Below, piece by piece: positions 1 through 9,551 of a stretch of DNA of 64,000 bases. Within the stretch, counting starts at the first letter, position 1. Each line of letters opens with the position of its first letter. Position numbers and translations under genes: made by a program. This DNA comes from UBA11986 sp963734955 (GTDB taxonomy: Bacteria; Bacteroidota; Ignavibacteria; UBA10030; UBA6906), in contig CAVTJO010000016.1 of assembly GCA_963734955.1 (NCBI GenBank), forward strand, positions 124,001 to 188,000. Direction: 5' to 3'. The notes under the pieces were generated by a model. The model was not told where the DNA came from, made no database searches, and saw nothing but the letters and a program-made list of their open reading frames with translations.

Positions 1-1167
1 CACCGCTGCCCCTGTCGCCCCGTAGTACGGAATAATGGCAACGTTGAGGACAATGTTCACAAGGCAACTCAGTCCGAAAGCGATTGCCACCTCCCGCTCC
101 CTGTGAACGGAGAACAGTCTGATACGCAATATGCTGTTCATGAGGAGTGCAGGAAGTGACAGCGATAGAATTTGCAGGAGATGAATTGAGTCGGGAAAGC
201 GAAATGTGAGCCTGATGAGAACTGGTGCGCCTGCAAAGAGAACAATGGTGCCGAGGATTGCGGAGGCGAGCACAATGGCAAACGTTTGTTTCGTAATACG
301 GTCGAGGTGGATCCGATCTGAAAGCAAGGAGAATACCGGCAAGGCGGATGCGAACAAGGATGAATCGAGGAGCACACCGACGACCAGAAACCTGTCGGCA
401 GCGGAGTATAGACCGGCTGCCGCGTTTCCCTGAATTGCTGCAAGCAGAAGCAGCGCGGCCTTCTCCATTACGAATGTGAAGAGACCGATGAACGCGAACG
501 GTAATCCTTGTTTGAGCACGCCGCCAAGCTGCTGCAGAGTCAACCGAAGGTCGTGGTGGGTTGGCGCAAGATCGCTGCGCAATACCCAAAGCAATAGAAG
601 ACCTTTGACCATCTCCACGACCGACATCATGAGGAACACCCAATCCAATCCGTAGCCGGCAGTCAGCACTGCAGACACAAGAACGATGTGGGCAATGCTG
701 CTGCCGATGGTCAACAGGGTGAACGTGGTGCGGTACATCCGGGCCTTCACCACATTTTCTAATGCACCTGCAACGGAGCGCAATATGATCAGTGCGAATG
801 CCGCCCCGCTGAGAAGAAGAGGATCGACGGAGGGAATGAAAAGGAACGTTATGCCAACAAGGATGATACCAGCAACCGCTGAAGCGGCAAGCCTGATCCC
901 CATGAGTGTTCGGAGATCCGCAGTTGCCGGCTTCCCTGTCCCTGCGAACTCACGCATGATAAAGGAATTCAGACCGAGATCAGATACGAGCACTCCGGCA
1001 AGAACAATGGCGAAACACACTGAGAACAGACCGAGGGCATCTTTCCCAAGGTAGCGTGAGACGAGGAGGGAAACAATAAACGGAGCTGCACTCGATACGA
1101 TACCGCCCAACAAGTATGCGGCTGATCCCTTTATGATGTCAAATACATTCCGGTGGACAATGGACAT
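1..1167 (-). CDS. Oligosaccharide/polysaccharide flippase (Wzx/MATE-like), 3' end beyond window
   Basis: The minus-strand frame stays open for 389 codons from the ATG at 1167 to the left edge, so the C-terminus is missing. The protein is a run of hydrophobic helices separated by short basic loops. It has the early motif SLLVSRYLGKDALGLFS and, near the edge, a loop reading IIPYYGATGAA, both typical of the polysaccharide biosynthesis/flippase family (PF01943/PF13440-like). Such proteins move undecaprenyl-linked glycans across the inner membrane. It starts 10 bases after the metallophosphoesterase stop and is the last visible gene of the glycan island. MurJ is an alternative but the motifs fit Wzx-type flippases better. 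The substrate cannot be told. Confidence 0.85.
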   Translation of the reverse strand, partial: MSIVHRNVFDIIKGSAAYLLGGIVSSAAPFIVSLLVSRYLGKDALGLFSVCFAIVLAGVLVSDLGLNSFIMREFAGTGKPATADLRTLMGIRLAASAVAGIILVGITFLFIPSVDPLLLSGAAFALIILRSVAGALENVVKARMYRTTFTLLTIGSSIAHIVLVSAVLTAGYGLDWVFLMMSVVEMVKGLLLLWVLRSDLAPTHHDLRLTLQQLGGVLKQGLPFAFIGLFTFVMEKAALLLLAAIQGNAAAGLYSAADRFLVVGVLLDSSLFASALPVFSLLSDRIHLDRITKQTFAIVLASAILGTIVLFAGAPVLIRLTFRFPDSIHLLQILSLSLPALLMNSILRIRLFSVHREREVAIAFGLSCLVNIVLNVAIIPYYGATGAAV

Positions 1168-1177
1168 GAAAGTCGGA

Positions 1178-2437
1178 TCAGGCGCGCTTCAAGGTGATCT
1201 TTGTGATTTCGGGAGGACAGTTGATTCGCACAGGCAACCCGACGGTCCCGATGCCACGACTCACGTACATGTGCGTATTGCGCTCCCTGTACTTTCCCCA
1301 AACGTATTTGGAAACAAGACTCGAAGGTGCAATCACCACGTCACCGAACCTACCCAGAACAATCTGCCCTCCGTGTGTATGGCCGCTGAGTACAAGGTCA
1401 ATGTTCTTGTCTGCCGCTTCTTCAAGATAGTACGGTCGATGACAAAGCAGCACTTTGGGGATCTCCCGCCCCGTTTGCCCGATTGCTTCATCCAGCTTGA
1501 TGGGTGCCCGGTTGCTGAACCCCACATCATCCACACCGAGCAAGTAGAACCCGGAACCATTCTTCTCGATCAGCACCTTATCATTGCGAAGCATTTTGAT
1601 GCCACACGCATCAACCTCGTTCGCCACCTTGTCCGCGCCCGCGTAGAAATCATGGTTGCCTAACACTCCGTACACCCCGAGAGGGGCTCTCAACACATGA
1701 AACGCTTCAACAAAGGGATACACCTCGTGGTAGTCGGAGGTCACAAAATCGCCCGGCACCACAATAAGGTCTGCGTTCATCGAGTTAACGAGGCGGGCAT
1801 AATTGTCCATCTCTCCTTTGGACATGAAGATACTGGAATGGATATCGCTCGCCAATGCAATCGTGAATCCATCGAGTGGCTCCGGAAGGTTTGGTAACAC
1901 AAACTCCGCCGACGTGACATCGCATTCGTTCCTTTCCAGAAACATCCCGTAGGCGGTCCCGCCGAATGATACGGCACTCAGACCGTACATGCCACGTCGC
2001 ATGAATGTGCGACGCGACGAGTCGAAGGCCCGAAATGAGTTTGTGGATTTGAGGTGCAGGAGTTTCTCTCGCGTGGGAACAATCTTGGCCGCGATCCACA
2101 GGCCCAGCCTGAAGGGACTCTTCACGATGTTGGATATCAAGAGGAACAGGCCTATGAAAAAACACGCGCTGTGCCAGAAGTAGAACGGATACATTCCGAT
2201 CTGAATCCACCAGGGGACGACACTCTGATGGGTCGGTCGATCCAGGAATGCATAGATGAACCCCGCGTTCATTACAAGAAAGAGCCCGCGCTCGAGCAGC
2301 AGCAGACCTCGGGAATTCGGCGCCTTTGATTTCAACCAGCGTTCCGTCTTGCGGAATAAGAGAAACTGAATGCCTACGACGATCAGCGGAATGAGTATGC
2401 GGAACACCATAAATGACAGTTGCCTTGAGAATCCCAC
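1178..2437 (-). CDS. Membrane-anchored calcineurin-like metallophosphoesterase (YkuE/YaeI type)
   Basis: 419 residues. The N-terminal third has several hydrophobic helices followed by a basic, twin-arginine-like stretch (FMRRGMYGLSA). The C-terminal half is a metallophosphoesterase domain with all metal-binding blocks in order: SDIHSS, PGDFVTSD, GNHDFYAG and GHTHGGQ. Family members hydrolyse phosphodiesters or phospholipid-linked substrates with two divalent metals, and the domain is expected on the outer face of the inner membrane. The start is a GTG, with an in-frame ATG nine codons later as alternative. It lies between a GT87 glycosyltransferase and a flippase, so a role in cleaving lipid-linked intermediates is possible, though this is inferred only from context. 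Confidence 0.85.
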   Translation of the reverse strand: MGFSRQLSFMVFRILIPLIVVGIQFLLFRKTERWLKSKAPNSRGLLLLERGLFLVMNAGFIYAFLDRPTHQSVVPWWIQIGMYPFYFWHSACFFIGLFLLISNIVKSPFRLGLWIAAKIVPTREKLLHLKSTNSFRAFDSSRRTFMRRGMYGLSAVSFGGTAYGMFLERNECDVTSAEFVLPNLPEPLDGFTIALASDIHSSIFMSKGEMDNYARLVNSMNADLIVVPGDFVTSDYHEVYPFVEAFHVLRAPLGVYGVLGNHDFYAGADKVANEVDACGIKMLRNDKVLIEKNGSGFYLLGVDDVGFSNRAPIKLDEAIGQTGREIPKVLLCHRPYYLEEAADKNIDLVLSGHTHGGQIVLGRFGDVVIAPSSLVSKYVWGKYRERNTHMYVSRGIGTVGLPVRINCPPEITKITLKRA

Positions 2438-2480
2438 GTGTGAGTTGCCTTATGTACGATACGATATGATGATCATTCTG

Positions 2481-3740
2481 TTACTCTTGAACGCTCTCTG
2501 AAGTCGTTCTGTTCCATCCTGCATAAACTGCCAGACCAAACATTGCCAGAAGCAATGCCAACCTCGGATATGCGAGCACCGTGAATGCTCCGCGTCCGTC
2601 AAACTCTCGCGTAAGGCTGTATGGAATGAACCCCACTGCGGCATAAATTCCGAAGATTCCGTAAGCCGCTCCCTTCTGGTTACGTTTGGCAAAATAAATG
2701 AACAATAGTCCTACGGGAAGCCACAGCAAAATGTAGTGATAGGTACCCGTCCCCGGGGCGAGAAGCAGTGCGAGCAATCCGAGCATCCCGAGTGAGTAAG
2801 GTTCGGCAGCGATTGATCCGAATCGATGAACCCGTGCAAGGACGACGATGGCCAAAGCCAATTGAAGAAACAGAACTGTGATTTTGATTGCAGCAAAAAC
2901 ATTATCCCCGGCAAACAAAGGATGCGGGTTAAGAACCGGATCAAACACAAGAAGGCGACGGAGGAGACTGTCCCACGATTGAAATGTGGCGGAGAATGGA
3001 TTCTGGAGTGACAAGTGTGAAGCAAGGTGATTACCGATCACCGACGAGATGTATTCCCTGTGCAGGTCCCACCCGAGCACCAGAACTCCAACCAGTGCGA
3101 TGAGAGCCGCAGTTGCCATACCGGATATCACCACTCTCCATTCTCTCCTGATGGCAAAGTAGGCAAGAATGACGATCGGATAGTATTTGATCGGAATAAA
3201 CAGTCCGAAGCAGATGCCTGCAACCGCCTTGCGCTTCTGCGTGTAGGCATAGTACCCGGCGATGATCAAGAAAGAGAGAAGAAGATAGAGCTGTCCGAGG
3301 CGGATGCAATTCGCCAGCCCAATTCCTGAGAACAATGTAAACACAGCCGACTCAAGAAGTGTGGAGGAGTAGAGCATCGAGAGGACTTTGATCGAGAGAA
3401 CGAGCAGAATCAGATTGATAACAACTGTAATGCGTAACGCATTGAGCGGGTCGAACACCGTGAGCGGCAATAACACAAGCGCTGTTGCGGGAGGGAAGGG
3501 AGAAAACTTTCCATTTAGATCCATTCCGTATGAACGGATCTGATTCTGAAACCATTGGTTGTCGTACAACCTTGCCGCATCTTTTCCGTCGACGACGATC
3601 TTCGCAGCAGTATAGTAATTGGGAAAATCCGAATCGATACGCGTCAGGGCCGGAAGAACCCCGCGGTACACGAGGAAAACGCCGAGCAACGTAACGAGGC
3701 CATACAGGACAAATGGGTTTCGAGGATGTTGTGTCAACAT
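2481..3740 (-). CDS. GT87-family polytopic glycosyltransferase (DUF2029)
   Basis: 419 residues, almost entirely transmembrane (about ten helices). It has the N-terminal loop motif IDSDFPNYYTAA (~34-45), which resembles the acidic DxD-like loop of polyprenol-phosphate-dependent GT-C enzymes of family GT87. Family members transfer mannose or other sugars from polyprenyl-phosphate donors outside the inner membrane. The start overlaps the stop of the upstream GT9 gene by 7 bases (ATGTTGA), so the two are translationally coupled and probably act on the same glycan. The sugar is unknown. Confidence 0.8.
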   Translation of the reverse strand: MLTQHPRNPFVLYGLVTLLGVFLVYRGVLPALTRIDSDFPNYYTAAKIVVDGKDAARLYDNQWFQNQIRSYGMDLNGKFSPFPPATALVLLPLTVFDPLNALRITVVINLILLVLSIKVLSMLYSSTLLESAVFTLFSGIGLANCIRLGQLYLLLSFLIIAGYYAYTQKRKAVAGICFGLFIPIKYYPIVILAYFAIRREWRVVISGMATAALIALVGVLVLGWDLHREYISSVIGNHLASHLSLQNPFSATFQSWDSLLRRLLVFDPVLNPHPLFAGDNVFAAIKITVLFLQLALAIVVLARVHRFGSIAAEPYSLGMLGLLALLLAPGTGTYHYILLWLPVGLLFIYFAKRNQKGAAYGIFGIYAAVGFIPYSLTREFDGRGAFTVLAYPRLALLLAMFGLAVYAGWNRTTSESVQE

Positions 3741-4924
3741 CGAACGTGTTCAGGCTGGAGCTCGGGAAGGAAGGAGCGCACGGCTGCGAGGACCTCTGCA
3801 GTTGAAATTTCCTTCATGCATTTGGCATCGTACGGACATACGAAAAGCTTTGCGTTATACACATTCAGGCATGGACTGCAGGTAATCTTCTTGTAGATTA
3901 TCCGGGAGGTCCCCAAGGGACCGTAAAGTTGCGGCGACTCAGGCCCAAACAGTGCAACTACCGGCGTTCCAACCGACCCTGCCACATGCAGGGGGCCACT
4001 ATCGTTTGTCAGGAACACGGATGTTCGCTCGAATAGGGCGATGAGCTCACCAACGGTGAGCAACCCTGCGCAGTTCATGGAATACGATCGCAATGACGGA
4101 TGGCGATCAAGGGCATCTTCGACATAACCGAACTCCGGGGTAGTGCCCGTGAAGAAAAAACGCACAGCAGCTGTCGCATCCTTCAGTTGTGTGGCCACCT
4201 CCATGAAACGATCAGGGCTCCACCGCCGCTCCAACGAGGTCTGACCCGCGTTGATGTTCATTGTGATGATTGTGCCCCCGTCTGTCCGAAGACCGAGTTT
4301 CCGCTGCATCGAATCCTTTTCTGCCGATGAGCTATTGAGTTTGGTCAATGGCAAACTTCGGTTCTCTCGGATTCCGAATTGGGTAAGTTGGTGCATGAAG
4401 AGGCTTGTTGCATGCGCCGAATGCTCGAGAGGAACGGGATGTGTAAGATTGATTTTCCTCCAAATTGTCGGCAACGCAAAGCCAACCCTGATCGGTGCAC
4501 CCGAAAGACTGGAGATAAGCGTTGAAAATTTCGAGAAGAACTCGAGGTCGAATACCGCATCGATGTGCAGCCTCCGAAGTGTTCGGAGCAACCTGAGGGT
4601 GTCGACGAGGAATGATCGTGCAGACGTGGTTGAAATCGTCAGCTTCATGTCCGGTTCCGTCAGCCTGTCCAGTAACTCCCGGTTTCCATCAAACGTCAGA
4701 TACACGATCTTTGCATCGGACCTGTATCGTCTGAGGGTGGCGAGGAATGGTGTTGATAGTAATAGACTTCCCATCCCGAAGAATTTAATGACGAGGATGG
4801 TATTCCATTCCGAGACTGGTGCCACCTGTGAATTGAAGCGAAAGATTTTCAGCGACAGCCCGACAAGCCAACATAAGGGGATGCCGGCGAACCTGTCGAT
4901 TGAGCGCATGGTGCTGATCTTCAC
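3734..4924 (-). CDS. Glycosyltransferase family 9 (heptosyltransferase-like)
   Basis: 396 residues with the two Rossmann-like halves of GT9 (ADP-heptose:LPS heptosyltransferase family). An N-terminal VIKFFGMGSLLLSTP loop corresponds to the acceptor side. NDSGPLHVAG at ~307-316 followed by VALFGPESPQLYGP is the GT9 nucleotide-sugar site. Four cysteines cluster near the C-terminus (~333-353), as in many non-proteobacterial GT9 proteins. Translation probably starts at GTG 4924, two bases after the methyltransferase stop, with an ATG five codons downstream as alternative. The enzyme is expected at the cytoplasmic face of the inner membrane, building LPS core or a related glycan. The exact sugar is not predictable. 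Confidence 0.85.
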   Translation of the reverse strand: MKISTMRSIDRFAGIPLCWLVGLSLKIFRFNSQVAPVSEWNTILVIKFFGMGSLLLSTPFLATLRRYRSDAKIVYLTFDGNRELLDRLTEPDMKLTISTTSARSFLVDTLRLLRTLRRLHIDAVFDLEFFSKFSTLISSLSGAPIRVGFALPTIWRKINLTHPVPLEHSAHATSLFMHQLTQFGIRENRSLPLTKLNSSSAEKDSMQRKLGLRTDGGTIITMNINAGQTSLERRWSPDRFMEVATQLKDATAAVRFFFTGTTPEFGYVEDALDRHPSLRSYSMNCAGLLTVGELIALFERTSVFLTNDSGPLHVAGSVGTPVVALFGPESPQLYGPLGTSRIIYKKITCSPCLNVYNAKLFVCPYDAKCMKEISTAEVLAAVRSFLPELQPEHVRC

Positions 4925-4926
4925 GG

Positions 4927-5742
4927 CTATCCCGAGTGCTTGAGAACAAGAAGGAAGTGGTCGCCGATCCGATTGAAGGGAGCATGTGTCATCACCGCGT
5001 CATCGATCTGCTCGAGAGCATGCATTACTTTTCCCAGCGTACGATAGGCGCCTTGAGAGGTGGGAGGGGGAGTGAAGATGTTCAGTCCGACGAGCATTAC
5101 CTTCGTGAAATGAGGAGAGAAATACTCGATAACCTTCGCCGGAGAATAATAGTACGTTCTGACCATGGCACCGCCAATGTTCGCCATGCAGCCGTCCGTA
5201 GTTCTCCGTCGAAAGGCGCGTGCGATATCGCCGCGCGCTGCAAAGGCAAGCATCTCCCAAATGGCCGCGTCGCCGAGGAAAGTCCCGATAAACGTTCCTC
5301 CCGGTCTGATGAGCGTGTGCAGGTCGGTAGCAACGCGTGTGAGGTCGCTTTCGCAATTCAGACCGCCCATGTTCGAATATGCCCCGTCAAATACGCGCCC
5401 GTGCAGGCGTGAAAGTTGGCTGAACGCGAGAAGTTCTGTCGTTACAAGCTCCTTGTGTCCAGAGCCGGCGAGTTTCCGCCGAAACGCGTCAAGCATTCCA
5501 CCCGAAATGTCAGTCGCATGAACCTTGATTCCGTTCCGGGCAAGTGTCAGCGCGTCAGTTCCTGTCCCGCAATTCAATTCCAGCAATGACTCACCGGCCT
5601 TGAAGTGACGAAGGTAAATCTTCCAGATCAGTTCTCGCAGTCTCCGGGAAGCAGGAAGGTTCTCGAAATCCTCGTCATAAGAAGCTGCGAGCCTGCCAAA
5701 CGCATCTCCAACATTGAGCACCGGGATTTCTGTCGCTTGCAT
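4927..5742 (-). CDS. Class I SAM-dependent methyltransferase
   Basis: 271 residues from the ATG at 5742, chosen because a GGGAG ribosome-binding site sits just upstream. The reading frame also extends further 5' over the tail of the preceding gene remnant. SAM-binding motif I is LLELNCGTGTDALTLA (~63-78), followed by HATDISGGMLDAF for motif II, and a later FSPHFTKVMLVGLNIFTPPP segment. These match the Methyltransf_11/25 group of small-molecule methyltransferases. It is packed between the radical SAM remnant and GT9, so a sugar or lipid headgroup in the glycan pathway is a plausible substrate, by context only. Confidence 0.8.
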   Translation of the reverse strand: MQATEIPVLNVGDAFGRLAASYDEDFENLPASRRLRELIWKIYLRHFKAGESLLELNCGTGTDALTLARNGIKVHATDISGGMLDAFRRKLAGSGHKELVTTELLAFSQLSRLHGRVFDGAYSNMGGLNCESDLTRVATDLHTLIRPGGTFIGTFLGDAAIWEMLAFAARGDIARAFRRRTTDGCMANIGGAMVRTYYYSPAKVIEYFSPHFTKVMLVGLNIFTPPPTSQGAYRTLGKVMHALEQIDDAVMTHAPFNRIGDHFLLVLKHSG

Positions 5743-5744
5743 CT

Positions 5745-6151
5745 TCACTCCCTGGTCAGCACATGTCTGTAGTTCCGCACCCCGAACATCAGCGTTCTCC
5801 AGAAGCCCCGCTGCCCGCGCTTGAGGTAAGCCCAAAAGTAGATCAACCCGAACCAGGCAGTGAAGAGAATATTTGGCCTCAGCCTGATCATTGTTCTGAT
5901 GATTGGGATTGTCTTCGGCCAGAGGACGCTTTTACCTGCCGCGCAACAGCAAGGGCGCAGGAGTGACTTCCGCTCATGATGGAAAAACCGACAAGGTCAG
6001 GACGAGTTCGTTCGATCACTGCCCTGACATCATCAACAGTCTCCCCAATTGCGAGGTTGCACTCATGTCCGTGTCTCTTCGCCATCGATGAGATATACAT
6101 CGGGGCAAGAAACTCATACTCCAGGTTTTGAAGGAACAGAAGCGAGGCCAT
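5745..6151 (-). pseudogene. Remnant of a B12-binding radical SAM protein, internally deleted
   Basis: The first ~75 residues (from the ATG at 6151) match the N-terminus of cobalamin-binding-domain radical SAM proteins (LEYEFLAPMYISSMAKRHG, RPDLVGFSIMSGSH). The frame ends after 87 codons. Directly after it, in another frame and ending at the TGA at 5745, is a stretch containing NILFTAWFGLIYFWAYLKRG, which looks like the C-terminal tail of the same kind of protein. The whole radical SAM core, expected to be roughly 350 residues, is absent and the two ends are out of frame. The gene start overlaps the M48 protease stop (TAATG) and the tail stop is two bases from the methyltransferase ATG, so the operon layout of a complete gene is preserved. 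Confidence 0.75.
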
Positions 6152-6948
6152 TACTTCCTGTAGTACTTCATTGCTTCGGGAATGTTTTTCTTGATGTCGG
6201 CGATGCGTGTAGCATCCGATGGATGTGTGCTCATGAACTCGGGGGGAGCTTTGCCCGCGCTGTTCTTGGCCATCCGCTCCCAGAAGCTCAATGCTTCATT
6301 CGGATCGTAGCCGGCCATCGCCATGAAGACGAGGCCGATCTCATCCGCCTCGCTTTCCTGCGTTCTGCTGAACGGCAGGAGGGCGCCATATTGTGCACCG
6401 ACACTGTATGCCTGCATCCACAGGTTCTTTGTCTGTTCAGGTTTGCTCTGCAGCGCCACGGAAAGGCCGGCGGCACCAAGCTGTGCAAGCAAGCCCTGGC
6501 TCATGCGTTCATTACCGTGTTCTGCCACAGCGTGCGCTACTTCATGACCCATAACCACTGCAAGGCCCGATTCAGTTTGAGTGAATGGCAGAATCCCGGT
6601 GTACACTACAATTTTCCCTCCCGGCATACACCAGGCGTTCACCTCCTTGCTTTCGACAAGATTGACCTCCCACCGATAGTCCTTCAATTGGTCGCTCATT
6701 CCTTTTTCCGCAAAATAGCGCTCAACTGCATTCTGGATTTTTCCACCCACACGCTTCACCACAGCCGTTTGTTCCTGGTCAGTGCTGAGCTTGTTTGATT
6801 TCATGAAATCGCCATATTGCTGGAAGCTCATCGACAGCATCTCGCCACTGGGGATGAGGTTCAGATGTCTTCTTCCGGTGATCGGAACCGAACTGCACGA
6901 GACGAAGAAGAAGAGCAGCGTCAGACCGAAGATAGCCTTATGATTCAT
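6151..6948 (-). CDS. M48-family zinc metalloprotease, outer-membrane lipoprotein (BepA/LoiP-like)
   Basis: 265 residues from the ATG at 6948. An AGGAGG box lies 8 bases before this ATG and only 2 bases before the ATG two codons upstream, which decides the start. A lipoprotein signal peptide ends in FFFVSC at residue 18. The zinc site is HEVAH (~135-139), with the third ligand in ESEADEIG. MPGGKIVVYTG upstream is typical of M48 proteins such as BepA, YcaL and LoiP. These act in the periplasm or at the outer membrane in LPS-transporter and outer-membrane protein quality control. It lies inside a radical SAM/glycan cluster. The next gene's ATG overlaps its stop by one base. Confidence 0.88.
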   Translation of the reverse strand: MNHKAIFGLTLLFFFVSCSSVPITGRRHLNLIPSGEMLSMSFQQYGDFMKSNKLSTDQEQTAVVKRVGGKIQNAVERYFAEKGMSDQLKDYRWEVNLVESKEVNAWCMPGGKIVVYTGILPFTQTESGLAVVMGHEVAHAVAEHGNERMSQGLLAQLGAAGLSVALQSKPEQTKNLWMQAYSVGAQYGALLPFSRTQESEADEIGLVFMAMAGYDPNEALSFWERMAKNSAGKAPPEFMSTHPSDATRIADIKKNIPEAMKYYRK

Positions 6949-6978
6949 TAGCATTGCCTCCTTTGCGATCGACTGATC

Positions 6979-8002
6979 TCAGATGTTAACCTCGTACTTT
7001 GCCGAATGTTTTCCCCACGCCCCAGTGTTAAAGCTGAGTGCCTTGTCGCGATCAGTGAACATGGTCCGGAATAAGAACCCGGCCCATCCAATTCGCCTGC
7101 AGAAATCATCATAGGTTTCATGCCGCCAGTCGAAGTCCTCTCTCCAAACGGAAAGCGGCGTGATCCGTCTGTGCACTGCTTGAAGGATCAGGCTGGAGTA
7201 GTTCTGCTGTTCGAAGCCCGGATCAGTCGTATTTGAAAGAAACGCAATCCCTCGTGCATGTGACTTTTCCCGCAACTCACTGATGATCCTCCTATACGAT
7301 TGAATATCATCGGGCGTGAGAAGGCGCCGATATTCTCCCTCGAAATCCATGACCGGCCTGATCTGCAGCGTGGCGATATTGTAGCGACCGAAAACGTCAA
7401 AGAAACTGCTCAATTCCTCAAGGTTGTCAGCGTTCACCGTGTAGTTTAGAGCGTAATCGGGGCAGCTTTGATCTTCCTTTCTCCATGTCGAGTGTTTGGA
7501 GAAGAGAATGTAATTTCTCAAACGAGGCGTTGACCATGAAGCGTTCGTACGTTTCTTTTCTTGTCCCATGGACAGAGATGGTCAGCTCGTCGAGTTCATG
7601 GGAGATGAATTGCCGGATGTGTTCCCTGGTCAGCAGTTGTCCGTTCGTCGTGAATCCGACATTTGGAACGCGATACTGCTTTGCCAATCCGACGAGGTTG
7701 GAAAAGTGGGGATACAATGTTGGCTCCGCACCACAACCAATCACCACGAGAAGCGCATGCGGGAAGAACATGTGTGCCAGTCGCTGCATCTCTTCTTCAG
7801 TGAAGATTCCTTTGCTCCCTTTGCGGAACGCATCGTTGCTGAAGAAACACATCGTACACGAGAGATTACATGCCATTACCGGATCAAGCCTTACGGACAG
7901 GTGACGAACCCCCATCATCTGGGCGGCCCAAGCCAGACCAAACTTGATGCGGTGGCTCTGAACGAGGTTGTTCAGTTGCAGGAGCCTGTAGATTGTTTGC
8001 AT
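6979..8002 (-). CDS. Radical SAM protein, single-base frameshift near 7465
   Basis: Two overlapping frames together give one ~340-residue radical SAM protein. The first (from 8002) has the [4Fe-4S]/SAM motif CNLSCTMC (Cys 45, 49, 52), a glycine-rich GCGAEPTLYP block, VGFTTNGQLLT and LDELTISVHG, as in MoaA/NifB-like enzymes. It runs out at ~7427. The second frame supplies DYALNYTVNADNLEEL and the rest to 6979. Removing one C from the CCCC run near 7462 joins them smoothly as SKLPDYALNYTVN. The product would cleave SAM to a 5'-deoxyadenosyl radical, substrate unknown. Either the gene is broken or the run is a sequencing error. It sits between the intact radical SAM gene and the M48 protease. 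Confidence 0.8.
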
Positions 8003-8087
8003 CAGGAACGCCTCAGGAGCAACGGATACCGGTCGTCATTCATGTGTTCCTCCCGGCCTTTTTGGTCGGCTTGAACCTGCGAATCAT

Positions 8088-9551
8088 CTATTGTCGTAGC
8101 TCGAGTTGAATCAGCTCATTTTCCAGCCGTGGAAGCGTGGCCCGGTGGTACACTGCCGCGGCAAGTCTTCGTACATTCTGCGGAGTAGCCGTCCATGGAC
8201 GGATCAAGAGCCGTCTCAGTAAGTCGGCGCTTTGGGCAATCCTGAATCTCTTGTGAGTTACCTTGTGAAGCACCCGGTAAAAGTCCGGATGGTATGTGCC
8301 GGCAAACATCATCGCCAGATCCTGACTATCAATCCAATTGTGCTTTCCGCTCATCTGGCTTTTCACATTCTCATGAAACTTGGTCCCCGGCAGTGGGTAA
8401 GAGACGGAGACACCGATCTCGTCAGGCAGGCATTCTTTAACCATTTTGAGAGTCATCTCAATGTCCTCGAGTGTCTCCCCAGGGTAGCCGTACTGGAGGA
8501 AGAACCCAACGCGAATACCAGCCTTCTTGAGCCTGGACGATGCTTCGTAGATTTGGCCAACGGTTGTTCCCTTTTCCATCGCATCGAGAATTTTCTGAGA
8601 ACCGCTCTCGGCGCCGACCCACACCGTGGCACATCCGGCCTTGCAGAGGCTCTCGATGGCGTTCTCTTTGAGCAACAGGTCGACACGTGCGAGACACTTG
8701 AACGGAATGGCGGCATTCAGTCGCTGAATTTCTTCACTGAATCGTGTCACCCAGCCGGGTTTCAAGCCGAAGATATCATCGCAGAACCAGATATGCTCGG
8801 GCTTCACTGTCCGTTTCAGCCACTGCATTTCCTCCACAACATTTGCGGGAGAGCGGGTATTGTATACCTGTCCATAGATTGGCTTTGCGCACCAGTTGCA
8901 GTGGAAGGGGCATCCACGCGTGGTCACCATGTTCACTGAAAAGTAGCCATGTCTTTTCTCCCACAGGGCACGGTATCGTTCAACGTCCACAAGATCCCAC
9001 GCGGGGAAGGGAAGAAGGTCCAGATCCTTCTGCACAGGACGTTCCGGATTGCGGTGAATCCTGCCATCGATTCTGTATGCGAGGCCGCTGATTGATTCCC
9101 GGGTCCAGCTGTTGTCAAACAAGTGGCCAAGGGTTTCAACCAGGGTTTGTTCTCCTTCTCCGCAGATGACGAAATCGGTGCCGTGATCAAAGTACTTCTC
9201 GAGATGGTCAACGGGATCAGAGCCATGGACAATGACACTGCAACCTTCTCGCTTTGCGATTTCAGCCATTGCAAATGCTGCCTCGCGCATCCTCGTCAGA
9301 CACATTTTGGTCAGGTAATTGAAGTCATCGTCGTAAATGACGACAACCGAGGGTTTGTGCTGCCTGATGGATGGGAGGATTTCCGCTTCACTCTCTGCCA
9401 GCATGCTATCGAACAATGCGACGGATCGTCCCGACTTCCGTATCACACTCGCAGCATACAACGTTCCGAGCGGGGGATACGGCATCATCGCCTTGTATTC
9501 CTTCGGATCGAAATGAAGAAAATAGGAATGTGTGAAGAGAATATCAGCCAA
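8088..9551 (-). CDS. B12-binding-domain radical SAM protein
   Basis: 487 residues. Residues ~1-150 form a Rossmann-like cobalamin-binding domain (PYPPLGTLYAASVIRKSG, then GTDFVICGEGEQTL). The radical SAM core follows, with CPFHCNWC (Cys 214, 218, 221), the GAESGSQKILDAMEKG block and GFFLQYGYPGET. This is the BchE/Elp3-like architecture of enzymes that methylate, cyclise or rearrange unactivated carbons, often in lipid or cell-surface glycan modification. Some members bind no cobalamin, and no classical DxHxxG motif is obvious here. It is the intact counterpart of the deleted remnant downstream, which suggests a multi-enzyme radical pathway. Substrate unknown. Confidence 0.85.
   Translation of the reverse strand: MADILFTHSYFLHFDPKEYKAMMPYPPLGTLYAASVIRKSGRSVALFDSMLAESEAEILPSIRQHKPSVVVIYDDDFNYLTKMCLTRMREAAFAMAEIAKREGCSVIVHGSDPVDHLEKYFDHGTDFVICGEGEQTLVETLGHLFDNSWTRESISGLAYRIDGRIHRNPERPVQKDLDLLPFPAWDLVDVERYRALWEKRHGYFSVNMVTTRGCPFHCNWCAKPIYGQVYNTRSPANVVEEMQWLKRTVKPEHIWFCDDIFGLKPGWVTRFSEEIQRLNAAIPFKCLARVDLLLKENAIESLCKAGCATVWVGAESGSQKILDAMEKGTTVGQIYEASSRLKKAGIRVGFFLQYGYPGETLEDIEMTLKMVKECLPDEIGVSVSYPLPGTKFHENVKSQMSGKHNWIDSQDLAMMFAGTYHPDFYRVLHKVTHKRFRIAQSADLLRRLLIRPWTATPQNVRRLAAAVYHRATLPRLENELIQLELRQ

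Noticed and set aside
1133..1663. Plus-strand open frame of 176 codons
   Set aside because: It lies antisense to the metallophosphoesterase, whose motifs are intact. A shadow frame.
5888..6151. A complete small B12-binding protein
   Set aside because: The presence of a matching C-terminal tail downstream in another frame fits a deleted radical SAM gene better than a real stand-alone 87-residue protein.
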